Shown: in pieces, positions 1-12,600 of the stretch | Position numbering within the stretch: position 1 is the stretch's first letter | Layout: the number at the start of each line of letters is the position of its first letter | Assembly (NCBI RefSeq): GCF_937616625.2 | Contig: NC_065574.1 | Location: 53,906,052-53,970,051 of the forward strand | Source: Mercurialis annua | Taxonomy: Eukaryota > Streptophyta > Magnoliopsida > Malpighiales > Euphorbiaceae | Direction of reading: 5' to 3' | DNA: 64,000 nt | Position numbers and translations under genes: made by a program | The notes under the pieces: model-generated | Told to the model about the DNA's origin: nothing | What the model saw: the letters and a program-made list of their open reading frames with translations, nothing else | Database searches by the model: none

Positions 1-575
1 TTGCTACAAACCCTACTAAGTATTATTATTGGTTCAATAGCAATAGCTTTAAATAAAAAAGCATGCAAACAAATCTAAAGAATTTAAAATTAAAAACTAA
101 TCAAATACTTCCTACAAAAAACAAAGAAAACACGTCCACCGATCCAAGTATATCACCTTGTAATCACTTTGTATCTATATCTGTCAGAGAGAAACATTAA
201 GAGATAAATAAATGCACACCCAAAGTTAACAAGATACACTAGTACAGTAGTGGCAATAACCACCTACCTTAAGATAATCGGTTAAGCGAGAGTACTATCT
301 ACGTTTTCAGACTTGAAAAAATAAAACCAAACTGGCAGACATTAGTTCCATGCCCCTTAAATACGTTTTAAATAGAAGATATCAGTTAGTTTTATTATAT
401 ATATGAAGGCAAACATATGCATGATATACTTCACAACTAAAAAAAGAAAATCATATTCACAATATAGCATACAATTTGAAAGTGATACTTATAGTCTAAA
501 ATTTAATGTAAAAAAATCAAAGAACATTAAAAAAAAAAGTCCTCCTGGTGGTAACTTCAGTGTCGATTAAAAACT
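1..575. other. AT-rich non-coding flank
   Basis: I see no gene, repeat unit or structured element here. The sequence is AT-rich with many in-frame stops on both strands. The first recognisable unit of the tandem array starts just after it. Confidence 0.5.
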
Positions 576-2910
576 AAATAAATCTAAATAAATACTGATT
601 GGAAGCAGGGGTACTACTATGTGAAACAACAATTATAGGAACATTTTGGCCATTTCTCTCTTTTTATTTTCTTGGTCGTTAAGAACAATTTCAAATAATC
701 CATAAGTTCGCAGTAAAAAAAAACTCCTTAAGAATCCAATTTTTCATAATTTCATCTCCAATGGATTAGTTAATCTTAGCATCATATCTCTAGTTTCAAT
801 TTTCAATTCAGAAATTTACTCTTTTGTGTCCTTGTACATTATTTCTAAACATGGCAATGGTGGTAAAATAAGCGAATCTCCGCTTCTTCTTCTCTTAAGT
901 TAGTATATATCATTCTTATGTCATACAAAAAAATCACCTCTCAAAATAAAATTAAATAATGATTTACTAATAAATAACTGTATAATAATGTGATATATAT
1001 AGTATAAATTTAGATATGAAATTGAATTTAAGTAGAAATGAATCACTAACATGATAGGTATGATATAGATAGTGTCATTTGTTTGATGATAATCATTTGA
1101 AATTATTTTATGTAAACAAAAAAGTTAAAAAAATTGGAATAATTTTTTTTAAAAGTCCTACTTTATATGTGTATAGCTGTAGAATATACTCACTGAATTA
1201 GCTAAATAAATACTAATTGGAAGAAGAGGTACTACTATCTTAAACAACAATTATGAGAGTGTTTTCGTCATTTCTCTAATTTTTTCCCTAGTATTTTCCA
1301 TGTCGTTAAAAACACTGAAATAATTCATAAGTTCGCAATAAAACAAATCCTTCAAGATCCAATTTTTCATAAATATAGGTTAGTTAATCGTAGCATCATC
1401 TCCTTAGTCTCAATTTTCAATTCTGAAAGTTGCTCCTCTACGTCCTTATACATTATTTCTAAACATGGTATTGGTGGTGGAATAAGTCAACCTCTGGTTC
1501 TTCTTCTTTTAAGTATAGTAGAGGTCATTTTATTTCCTGCAAAAAAATCACCTCACAAAATTAAATTAAATAATGATTTACTAACAAATAATTGTATAAT
1601 AATGTGATATATAGAGTAAAAATTTAGATATAAAATTGACTTTGAATAGAAATAAATCACCAACATGATAGGTCATTTGTTTCGTACCATTTTAAATTAT
1701 TTTACTTAAACAAAAAAGATATAAAAATTAGAATAAAATTTTATGAAATCATACTATTATATGCGTGTAGCTGTAGAATATGCTCATTGAATTAGTTAAA
1801 TAAATACTAATTGGAAGTATATGTAATAATATCTGAAACAACAATGATAGGAGCATTTTCGTCATTTTTCTAAATTTTTTCCTTTTATTTTCTATATCGT
1901 TAAGAACATCTTCAAATAATTCATAAGTCGCAATAAAGAAAACTCCTTCGGGATCAAATTTTTCATAATTTCGTCTCCAAATAGGTTAGTCAATCTTAGC
2001 ATCATCTCTCTAGTCTAAATTTTCAATTTAGAAAATTGCTCTTTTGTGTCCTTGTACATTGTCTTTAAACATGGTAGTGGTGGTGGAATAAGCTAAACTC
2101 CGCTTCTTCTTCTCTTAGGTATAGTATATGCCATTCTTATGTCTTACAAAAAAATCACCTCACAAAATTAAATTAAATAATTGTATAATAATGTGATATA
2201 TATAGTATAAATTTAGATATGAAAATTAAATTTGAGTAGAAATGAATCACTAACATGATAGATATGATCAAGGTAGAGTCATTTATTTGGTGATAATCAT
2301 TGGAATTAAATTTTTCGAAGTCCTATTATTATATGCGTGTAGCTGTAGAATATACTCACTAGATTAACTAAATAAAAACTAATTGGAAGCGGAAGTACTA
2401 CTATCCTAAAGAACAATTGTGGGAGGGCTTTGGCCATTTCTCTAATTTTTTCGCAATAAAAAATTCTTTTAAGATTCAATTTTTCACAATTTCATCTCTA
2501 AATAGGTTAGTCAATCTTAGCGTCATTCTCTAGTCACAATTTTCAATTCAACAAGTTGCTCTTTTATGCCCTTATACATTGTTTCTGAGCATGATAGTGG
2601 TGGTAGAATAAGCCAGTTTCCGCTTCTCCTTTTTTATTGACAGTATATACAATTCTTATGTGCTGCAAAAAAAATTACCTTAAAATAAATTAAATAATAA
2701 CTTACTAATAAATAACTGTATAATAATATGATGTATATTAAAAATTTAGATGTAAATTGAATTTGAGTAGAAATGAATCAGTAATTTGTTTCCCAATAAT
2801 CATTTCAAATTATTTTATGTAAATATAAATAATATAAAAATCAGAATAAAATTTTCTTAAATCCTACTATTATATGTGTGTAGTTATAGTATATACACAC
2901 TGGATTAACT

Positions 2911-3241
2911 AAAGGTTTAATTGCGTAAAAAATCATAAACTTTAGCGTGTTTTGCAAATTTAACATAAACTTTCAATTTTGGCAAATTAATACACAAACT
3001 TTTGATTTTTGGAATTTTAGCACCGATCAATTTTTCGTGAAAAAAATGCTGATGTGTACACCGGAATAACCACTATTCCGGCGTCCACATCAGCATTTTT
3101 CTCTATTTTTTTGAAGAAAAATTGATCGGTGCTAAAATTGCACAAAATCAAAAGTTTGTGTATTAATTTGCCAAAATTGAAAGTTTATGTTAAATTTGCA
3201 AAACACGCTAAAGTTTATGATTTTTTACGCCATTAAGCCTT
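2911..3241. mobile_element. Palindromic MITE-like element in array unit 4
   Basis: This is a ~330-bp near-perfect inverted repeat. The left arm starts aaggtttaattgcgtaaaaa and the right arm, read in reverse, starts aaggcttaatggcgtaaaaa. The arms pair for about 130 bases and meet at a centre containing gtggtt between two gccgga-type blocks. The flanks carry aacta on both sides (ttaacta before, taactaaa after), consistent with a short target duplication. No coding capacity is seen. It interrupts the tandem unit and so is younger than the array. Confidence 0.75.
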
Positions 3242-3869
3242 AACTAAAATAAATACTAAATGAAAACATATGTACTACTAACTGCAACAATAATTATTGG
3301 AGTATTTTGACCATTTCTTTAATTTTTTTCTTTTTATTTTCTATGTCGTTAAGAACATCTTCAAATAATTCATAAGTTCGCAATAAAAAAAACGCCTTCA
3401 GAATCCATTTTTTTCACAATTTCGTCTCCAAATATGTTAGTCAATTTTAGTATCATTTCTCTACTCACAATTTTCAATTTAAAAAGTTGCTCCTTTGTGT
3501 CCTTGTATATTATTTCTAAACATGGTAGTGGTGGTGGAACAAGTCAATCTCCGTTTTCTCTCTCTTAGGTATAGTATATGTCATTCATAAAATTAAATTA
3601 AATAAGAATTTATTAATAAATAACCGTAAAATAATGTGATATATATAGTACAAATTTAGATATGAAAATTGATTTTGAGTAGAAATAAATCACTAACATG
3701 ATAGGTATGATATAGATAGAGTCAATCATTTATTTGTTAATAATCATTTCAAATTATTTTATGTAAATAAAAAAGGTATAAAAATTGGAATAAAATCATT
3801 CGAAGTCCTATTATTATATGCGTGTAGCTGTAAAATATACTCACTAGATTAGATAAATAAATAATAATT

Positions 3870-4216
3870 GGAAACGGAGGTTCTACTTTCCAAAAGAACA
3901 ATTTTTAGGAGCGTTTTGACCACTTTTCTAAAAAAAAATCCCTTTTATTTTCTATATTGTTAAGAACATTCAAATAATTCATAAGTTCGCAATAAAAAAA
4001 ATTATTTAAGATTCAATTTTTCACAATTTCATCTCCAATTAGGTTAGTCAATCTTAGCATCATCTTCCTAGTCTCAATTTTCAATTCAGAAAGTTGCTCC
4101 TTTGTGTCCTTATACATTTTTTCTAAACATGATAGTGGTGGTGGAATAATCCAATCTCCGCTTCTTCTTCTTTTAGGTATCGTATATGCCATTCTTATGT
4201 CCTTTAAAAAAATCAC
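3870..4216 (-). pseudogene. Exon-like ORF remnant in array unit 6
   Basis: On the minus strand the unit reads through a frame that begins with MAYTIPKRRRSGDW, continues with an amphipathic K/E-rich stretch (MYKDTKEQLSELKIETRKM) and reaches GDEIVKN. Related units carry the frame on to a second helix-like segment around TYELFEDVLNDIENK. Just upstream many units have a T-rich tract ending in gcag, like a 3' splice acceptor (best near 1540, 2670 and 5440). The frame is recognisable in most units but broken by stops or frameshifts in each. I do not recognise the protein. It could be one exon of an ancestral gene amplified in tandem, or part of a transposon. No intact gene is supported here. Confidence 0.45.
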
Positions 4217-5260
4217 CTCACAAAATTAAATTAAATAAGATTTATTAATAAATAACCGTATAATAATGTGATATATAATAAAAAATTAGATATGACATTA
4301 AATTTGAGTAGAAATGAATCACTAACATGATAGGTATGATCTAGATAAAGTTATTTGTTTGATGATACTCATTTTAAATTATTTTATGTAAACAAAAAAG
4401 GTATAAAAATTAGAATAAAATTTTATGAAGTCCTACTATTATATGCATGTAGCTGTAGAATATACTAATTAGATTAGCTAAATAAATATAAATTGAAAGT
4501 ATGGGTACTACTATTTGAAACAAACAATTATAGGAGCGTTTCACCCATTTTTTTAATTGTTCGCTTTTATTTTCTATGCCGTTAAGAACATCTTCAAATA
4601 ATTTATAAGTTTGCAATGAGAAGAACTCCTTCGGGATCTAATTATTCACAATTTCATCTCCAAATAGATTAGTCAATCTAGTTTCAATTTTCAATTCAAA
4701 AAGTTACTCTTTTGTGTCCTTATACATTGTTTCTAAACATGGTAATGGTGGTGAAATAAGCTAATCTGCGCTTAATTCTTCTTCTCTTAGGTATCATATA
4801 TGCCATTCTTATGTCTTGTAAAAAAAATCACCTCACAAAATTAAATTAAATAATAATTTATTAATAAATAACCGTATAATAATGTGATATATAGAGTACA
4901 AATTTAGATATGAAAATTGAATTTGAATAGAAATAAATCACTAACACGATAAATATGATCTAGATAGAGTTATTTGTTTGGTGATAATCATTTCAAATTA
5001 TTTTATATGAACGAAAAAGATATAAAAATTGGAAAAAAAAAATCGAAGTCCTACTATTATAAGAGTGTAACTGTAGAATATACTCACTGGATAAGTTAAA
5101 TAAATACTAATTGGAAATGGAGGTGCTACTATCCGAAAGAACAATTGTAGGAGCGTTTTGACTATTTCTCTAATTTGTTTTCCATTTATTTTTTATGTTG
5201 TTGAGAACATTCAAATAATTCATAAGTTCACAATAAAAAAAATCTTTAAGATTAAATTTT

Positions 5261-5443
5261 TCACAATTTTATCTCCAAATAGGTTAGTAATCTTAGTATC
5301 ATTCCTTTAGTTTCAATTTTAAATTCAGAAAGTTGCTCTTTTGTGTCCTTATACATTGTTTCTAAATATGATAGCGGTGGTAGAATAAGCCAATCTTCGC
5401 TTCTTCTTTTAGGTATGGTATATGCCATTCTTATGCCCTGCAA
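5261..5443 (-). pseudogene. Exon-like ORF remnant in array unit 8
   Basis: This is the second-best preserved copy of the frame seen in unit 6. It has the same IRMAYTIPKRR start and the same MYKDTKEQLSE helix, then a frameshift near the RLTNL block. A T-rich tract ending in gcag lies directly upstream on the minus strand, as expected for a splice acceptor. It shares private variants with unit 6, which supports a two-unit duplication. Confidence 0.4.
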
Positions 5444-6257
5444 AAAAAATCACCTCACAGAATTAAATTGAATAATGATTTATTAATAAATAACGTATAA
5501 TAATGTGATATATAGTAAAAATTTAGATATGACATTGAATTTGAGTAAAAATGAATCACTAACATGATATGTATGATTAAGATAGAGTCATTTGTTTAGT
5601 GATAATCATTTCAAATTATTTTATGTAAACTAAAAGGTATAAAAATAAGAATAAAATTTTATGAAGTCCTACTATTATATGCATGTAGCTGTAGAATATA
5701 CTCACTGGATTAGCTAAATAAATACTAATTTGAAGCATGGGTACTACTATCTGAAACAAAAATTATAGGAGTTTTTTTGCCATTTCTCTAATGTTTCTCT
5801 TTTATTTTCTATATCGTTAAGAACATTTTCCAATAATTCATAAGTTCGCAATAAAGAAAAATTCTTCAGGATCTAATTATTCACAATTTCGTCTCCAAAT
5901 ATGTTAGTCAATCTTAACATTGTCTATCTAGTTCAATTTCCAATTCAGAAAGTTACTCCTTTATGTCATAGTACATTGTTTCTAAACATGATAATGGGGG
6001 TGGAATAAGCCAATCTCTGCTTAATTCTTCTTCTCTTAATTATAGTATATGCCATTTTTATGTCTTGCAAAAAAAAATCACCTCACAAAAAAAATTATAT
6101 AATGATATATTGATAAATAATCGTATAATAATGTGATATATATAGTAAACTTTTAGATATAGAATTGAATTTGAGTAGAAATGAATCACTAACATGATAT
6201 GTATGATCTAGACAGAGTCATTTGTTTTATAATAATCATTTCAAAATATTTTAGTGT

Positions 6258-6527
6258 TCATTACAAATTAAATCACGATCTTTATCCTAATTTGCAATTA
6301 TAACACGGAATTTAAAACTTGGCAATGTCAGTAACCAACTTTCATTTTTTGGCAAATTGGTACACCGGTCTAAAAAAATACTGACGTGGACATTGTAATT
6401 TACGGCCACGTGTTGTTTTATGATTGGTAGGTGTATCAATTTGTCAAAAAATGACTGTCGTTGTCAGGTTTTAAAGTTCGTTTGTAATTGTAAATTAGGT
6501 TAAAGTTCGTGATATAATTTGCAACCC
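6258..6527. mobile_element. Palindromic MITE-like element in array unit 9
   Basis: This is a ~270-bp inverted repeat. The left arm contains cacgatctttatcctaattt and the right arm, reversed, contains cacgaactttaacctaattt. Inner blocks (ttggcaaattggtacacc and its partner) also pair. It splits the sequence that joins unit 9 to the truncated last unit. It resembles the 2911-3241 element in layout but not closely in sequence. Confidence 0.65.
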
Positions 6528-6769
6528 AATAATTTATGTAAACGAAAAAGGTATAAAAATTGGAATAAATTTTTTTAAAGCCCACTATTATATGCCGTGT
6601 AGTTGTAGAATATATTCAATAAATTAGCTGAATAAATATTAAATAGAAGCAAAGGTATTACTATTTAAAACAACAATATAGAAGCGTTTTGGTCATTTCT
6701 CTAATTTTTTTTATTTTTATTTTTTATGTCGTTAAGAACATTGTCAAATATTTCTTAAGAATTTTCAAA

Positions 6770-7834
6770 GGTACTATATCTTTTGATGCTATCAATGATT
6801 TTTTTTTAATTTGTTTTGGAAATTAATTTATAAATATTTTGTAGTATATTAAAAGGTAAAAAGAAATATTTATAATATATTATTCCATATAAAGAGATAA
6901 TACGTACGAGATTATAATATTTAGGTACTGCTAAATAGAGAAATTCTTAGGTAGATTCAGTCTATCACGTCATCCGTAGACTAAGTCCATTATATAGTGA
7001 CACGTCATTAAAACGATGACAATTTTATAAATTCGTTTATTACTTATTTACACATTTGGATAGTAATATTATATGATTGTTATTATTTTAATGACGTATA
7101 ATTATGTGATAAGTTTAGTATACGGATGATGTACTAGACTAAGTCTATCTAAAAAAGTTCTCATGCTAAATAATAGGTGTACACCTACAATTACGTGACA
7201 TCATTGTGTGTGTAAGTGAGCATATTTGGAAGTGGTGAGAATATTCCTTCCCATTTTGATCAATTTCTTTCTTTCCAGTTAAATATTTCAATTAGCACCA
7301 TTATATTTTCCTTTATTTGCTGAATAAATATTTTTTTATTAAAAATCATATTTTATTCAAATTAAATATCAATTTTTTTTGTATCAAAAAAAATATATTA
7401 GAGCAATGGCAGAACCAAAAATTCATATAGCAAATACATTTTGATCGAACAATACATTATTCGGCTAGTTTTAGACTAACAATATTGTTGATTGACTTTT
7501 TAAAATAAAAAAGACTAAACAATATATGTTTATACTAGACAAAATTTTATTTGATTTTTTTATTTTTTTAGAATAAACAATATTGTTGTTTGACTCACGT
7601 TTCTAAAAAAATTATTCGATTTTATTATTATTTATAGTAATTATTCGATACTCATCGATCTCTAATTTATTGAAATTAAAATGGGACGACTGTTTCCACC
7701 TCGCCTACTATTATTCGGCTTTTGTGTTAGAGCTTTCCAATGCAATGCTTAAATATGCCACTGTTATAATTCAGAAAAAATTAAGCTTTAAAAAAAACTT
7801 TTTTACAGGAACTTTGTTTAAATCAAAAAATTAG
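6770..7834. other. AT-rich intergenic sequence
   Basis: I find no gene or clear element. The stretch is dominated by A/T runs and has stops in all frames. Confidence 0.4.
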
Positions 7835-8210
7835 ATTCTTGAAATCAACTCGACTCATATCAAGTCGAGCTCGAATTAATTATCAAGTCGAATTCGACCT
7901 TCAAAATACTTGACTCGATGAGCTCGCGAGCCTAATCGAAGTTTAATTAATTTATGTTTTGACCTTTTATATTTATATATATTTACAATAATACTTTTAT
8001 TTTATATTAAAATTTATATTTAAATATTTATATTGATAATCGAGTCGAGCCGGTCTCAGTTGTCAATTATTTTATCGAGTTCGGGCTCGAACTTTTAAAA
8101 TAAAACTCAATCGAGTTCGAGTCGTTCAAGTTTTCGATTTTAGAGTTGAGTCGAATTTGAGCTTAGCAGTGTGTTGATACAACTCGGCTCAGTTACACCT
8201 CTGGGTAGTA
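7835..8210. mobile_element. Ctcgag-rich non-autonomous repeat
   Basis: Alternating gagctcg, gactcga and tcgagtc words occur on both strands, and the right edge reads, in reverse, cccagaggtgtaactgagcc. A related block lies at 61388-61757 inside the ABCB gene and ends in a similar word (ttagaagtgtaact in reverse). The shared aggtgtaac edge suggests a dispersed hAT-like non-autonomous family. The left boundary is uncertain. Confidence 0.4.
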
Positions 8211-8267
8211 GTAAAAAACATTAGGAAAAAAAGTTAGAAAAAGGATAAGACTTTTACATAATATAAT

Positions 8268-8585
8268 GGATTTAAGTGGCAATATGCCCCCTGAACTTGC
8301 AAGCAATGGGCAATTAACACATATATTAACTTTGTGGGCAAATCAGTACACGAACTTGATAATTATGGGCAATTTGTCCCATTTTGGCAATTTGCCCCCT
8401 CAATTTGTAAGTTAATTGTCTCTTAAATTGACAATTTGCTCCCTTAACTTGTAAGTTAATTTGCCAAAATGGGCTAATTGCCCATAATCAACAAGTTCGT
8501 GTACTGATTTGCCAACAAAGTTAATTTGTGTGTTAATTGCCCATTGCTTACAAGTTGAAGGGGCAAATTGCTACTTAAGTCTAAT
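8268..8585. mobile_element. Palindromic MITE-like element
   Basis: This is a ~315-bp inverted repeat. The left arm has taagtggcaatatgcccc and the right arm, reversed, has taagtagcaatttgcccc. Both arms carry gcaatgggcaattaacaca and a gtacacgaacttg block. The centre is built of repeated gcccc and cttgtaagttaatt words. The 28893-29218 element has the same arm layout, so both belong to one family. Confidence 0.7.
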
Positions 8586-8775
8586 ATAATGGGTAGTAAC
8601 TATTTTAACATCAAATTCTGCAAACGATGTCGTGTAGTGGAGATTCTTTTTCAGTGGAAAAGGTGATATCAACATCAGTGTCATCAATATATAGTTTGCG
8701 TCATAAGCGTGTGAAAGCTACTTTGTTAGAGACATATTCAATAGAAAAAAATGCAAACATTATCCTAATATATTA

Positions 8776-9005
8776 CCTGAGTTCATATTGACACCTCACA
8801 TATTTTTGATATAAAAAATAACTCTAACGTCTTAAAAAAGTATCAGAAAATGACTTTTCCGTTAACATTTCCATTTGATGTCGTACACATTTCTGTTTAA
8901 CGCGTCCATTTTTTTGTGTTTTTTAATACTTTTTCATAATGTTAGGGTCATATTTAAAATTTAAAATACATAAAGTGCCAATAAAAGACACGAGGTATAT
9001 ATGAG
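8776..9005. repeat. Degenerate inverted repeat
   Basis: The left arm (gacacctcacat, then aactctaacgtcttaaaaaagtat) pairs imperfectly with the right arm (aatactttttcataatgttagggtcat, then aaagtgcc). It is probably an old MITE. The rest, to about 9690, holds no gene that I can support; the short ORF at 9014-9235 has no features of a real protein. Confidence 0.35.
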
Positions 9006-9694
9006 TATCATTTTTGCACTTTTTCCGTATACAATATTCATATCCAAACTTTGCTTATTCTCTCACAATTGCGACTTCCTTTAGAAAGATTATGATATTT
9101 CTATCAAAATTATATAGCTCTCATCAACTCATATCCATGTTGAAAATTAGAAAAATTCAGAAAAGGAAAAATGTAAGCAGGTCCTATTATTTTGCCTCGA
9201 AAATTCAATTTTATTTTTTTAAATTTAATTTATAAACCTATGACTGAGTGGAGCAAAAACGAATCAAATAGTTAATGTGAACTAGATTATTTAAAATTTA
9301 ATTTAATTAAAATAACTCTTTTTTTATCAAAACTAAAGTACAAATTAAAATTGAACAATTATTCTATTAAAAATAAAATAATAGAATAAAAATAAAAATT
9401 TGGCAGCACCAATATTTTGGTGAATTCAAATTATGAAATTTTCGGGCGCTATTTGTATCCTTCGTATTTTCATCGTGTATTAATATTATTTTAATACAAG
9501 GACTCATCAAAAAATTTAAATTTAAAATTTCAACAAACGAGAAATATTATCAATTTATTAGCTATTAATCAACCATGACACTTAAATTTAGACCTCTCTG
9601 TAACAAAGCCCTTTAAATTTTAAGAAGGGGCCGCAAACCCCCCCTAAATTTTATCTAATACGATTGCACAAAAATTGAGCCATAATTATCAGAG

Positions 9695-12600
9695 ATGATA
9701 ATGCTACAAGGAGGACCGTCTACGTGTTCTTCTTCTACATCCGCCGCCGGTACTTCGCTTCTCATCACCAATTCAAAGATTCCATCTTCTCATCCATTTG
9801 GTACCCGTCTCTACCCATCTCCACTGCCGTCAAAATTACACCTCAACACTCTTCACTGTACCGGTACTCTCGCTTTACTGGGTTCGAATTGCTTAATTTA
9901 TTTCTCAACTTTCATTTTGAATTGGGTTTTTGTTACTTGGTTCAGCTACTCAAGAGCTTGCTGCTGTTCTTGAAACTGCCAAGAGCGAGTCAGAATTTGT
10001 TGAAATTGGGTACTTATCCAGTGTTCATGGACTTCAAGGAGAAATTTATGTTAAACCCAGTACTGATTTTCCTGAACTACGATTTTCCAAGGCAAGTATA
10101 TGGCTCTTTTTCTAATTATGTATCGTTTCTTCCCGCACGGGTTTCGTTTAGTGAGCCATCTGGGCGCCATGGTAGCGGGTTCAAACCCTGGCTACGCTCT
10201 TTTGGAGTGGTTGAGATTGGGCTGTTGGCCATTGTAGCCCGGAATTGTGGGCTTGAGGGCCGTCTACATTCCGGGGTTGATAGCTATCCTGGGCTTCGGC
10301 TCGGGGGAGTGAGTCATCGTCAACACAAAAAAAAAAGATGTGGCGGTAAAAGATGGGAAAATAAGACTTGATTTTTTTCATTCTATATATGGGTTTTGGT
10401 TAGTATGTAATTCTGTGCATTGTTGTAATTTTGTGTTTTGTGTTTTAAAGCCTGGGAGAAGATGGTTAAGGCAGCAGATTTATGGGAAAGATGTAATTCA
10501 AGAAGTTGAGTTGGTTGAGGGAAGAGGACACCATGGACAGAAGAAGAGTTGGATACTTAGTTTTGGGGGAGTTGACACAGTGGATCAGGTGAGTTTAGAA
10601 AGGTGATCGTATGCGTTACTTGTTTTATTCATAATTGATTATGTCTGTTGAATGTTTGCATAATGTGTCGAGATGACACTGTGGAAAGTACCATAGAATT
10701 TAGATAATTTCGTTTGTTCATCTGGCTAGCTAGCTGGGTATTAGTGATATTAACATACTGTTGTTACTAACACATAGAACATTGATGATAAAATGTTTTC
10801 TTCACTTTTCGGATTATAGCGTAGCTCATAATTTAACATTCTATGCATTTTATTGGAACCTTAGAAAGAAACATGCATGTGTTGTGCCAAAAACATTAGG
10901 ACGCAACAGGTAAAACAAGCCATAATGAGATTGTATGTCATGTGGAAGAAAATTTGCTAAGAGTTGCTTTACGGAGAAACGACATCAGTGATATTCAAAT
11001 GAGCTGTGATTATTATAAAATATTAGTATGATTGGTAGAGTATCATGTGAAGTGTATGGTTTTTATTTTGGAGGAGAATCTACTTGAGTTTATATTACAA
11101 GTTGCTTCTGAGTATGCTTTTGTGGACTTGTATATTGGATCAATCCATGTCAGTCAAACCGTCTTTGGAATATAAGCTTTCCTTAATGTATTGATCCTAG
11201 AATTCTTTCTTACTGAACTCAAAGTAATCATTTACCAGAAAAACTAATAATTTCCTTGCAATTGTGAATGTTTGTGATGGAGTGTAAAACTTAGTAGCTT
11301 TTTGGCGGCAACTGCTGTGAAAATTATAATCTTTATATGATGCATGCTTATTAATGTGAATTTTGACTGGTTCAGGCAAAGCAGCTTGTTGGGTCTACTC
11401 TACTTGTGAGAGAAGATGATAGGCCGGAGTTAGAAGAAGGAGAATTTTACACTCGTGATCTTGTAGGCATGAAAGTGATCCTTAAGGTTTGAACATTTTG
11501 ACACAATGTCAGAAAGTTATTTTACTTATAGTTTTTACATTAATTATGCAAGCAACTAGCTAAAAATTGCAGCTTTTGAAGACCATTGTCTATCTATGTT
11601 TTCCTTCTCCTGCTATTCACCTGCTCTGGTCAATGTTTCATTAGCTAATTTTTGTTTGTTTTCTGTGAGATATGTTCTATTACTAATAATGCATGGCCAC
11701 TTCTAATTAGTGTTAGCTAATTTTAATTTCTATTATTGATTTCATCTTCTTTTTATTGAATCCTGACTTCAGTTGTACTTCTCCTTCCAGGAAACCGGTG
11801 AATGTGTGGGAAGTGTCGTTAAAATTTTCGATAGCGGAGCAGGTGACCTTTTGCAGGTCATGCTCAACCCAACCGGAGATATGCCTGAAGGAGCTGACAA
11901 GTTAATGCCTGCAGAAGGTGTATCTGGTCCCCTTGTGTGGGTACCATTTGTCGAAGCTATTGTTCCAGATGTTGATATGGCTAAAAGAGAAATGTGGATC
12001 ACACCCCCAAAAGGATTACTTGAGTTAAACATTCGCTCTGATGATAGGTCCAAGAAAGAAAGACGCCAGCTTGTGAGGCATACTTCCTTGTACTCTGCTT
12101 GACTTACAATCTTTCAAACTAAATTTTTGAGTTTATGCATTTTTGTTAATTTTTAGATAACATCTTGTTCTTCTCTGTCAATGCTTAATCCTCATTGATT
12201 GATATCTTTATTTGTTTGATGTATATAAATTCTATTGCCTATTGAAACTGTAAATGTTTGTGATGGAGTGTTATCTTTGAAGTAAATGTTTGAAAGCTTG
12301 TGAAACACTGGGTGGCTCATGTGGCTAAAATCACTCATCCTTTGATAAATTTGCAGGAATGGAAAGAGAGAAAAAAGTTTCAAAGACGCCTTATAGCAGC
12401 TAAAAAGAAACTATGTGATATGGAGCAAAAGCATGTGTTTGATGGATTGAGATACGGAGAGAAGTCCCAAAGGAGCTTGCTGGCAGATGAGATTGTTAGT
12501 GTAAATTCTAATTTGCTTCAGCAGGCGCTGCAAAATATAGAGATACCTTCCAAGAGGTGATTTTTACCGTATTCATTTTGTGTGTTTCTTGATATTTCAG

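Larger units (their letters stand above)
587..6760. repeat. Tandem array of about ten ~0.6-kb units
   Basis: The landmark aataaatactaattggaag, with variants, recurs near 587, 1201, 1796, 2367, 3245, 3851, 4480, 5095, 5713 and 6627. The spacing is about 570-630 bp once two inserted elements (2911-3241 and 6258-6527) are subtracted. Units share the same order of blocks along their whole length but differ by many substitutions and indels, so the array is old. Units 6 and 8 share private variants (for example loss of the ctt in aacatcttcaaat), and units 7 and 9 share others (cgcttaattcttcttctc). The last amplification therefore involved a two-unit, ~1.24-kb block. The last unit is truncated. Most units carry an exon-like minus-strand reading frame, described separately. 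Confidence 0.85.

Noticed and set aside
587..6760. CRISPR-like or centromeric satellite array
   Set aside because: Units are long, diverged and carry an exon-like frame. There are no short constant repeats with unique spacers, and the host is a plant.
9724..10371. 215-aa ORF over the start of the RimM-like gene
   Set aside because: It reads through exon 1, intron 1, exon 2 and the SINE-like insert in a frame different from the RimM domain. The spliced frame is clearly the real one.
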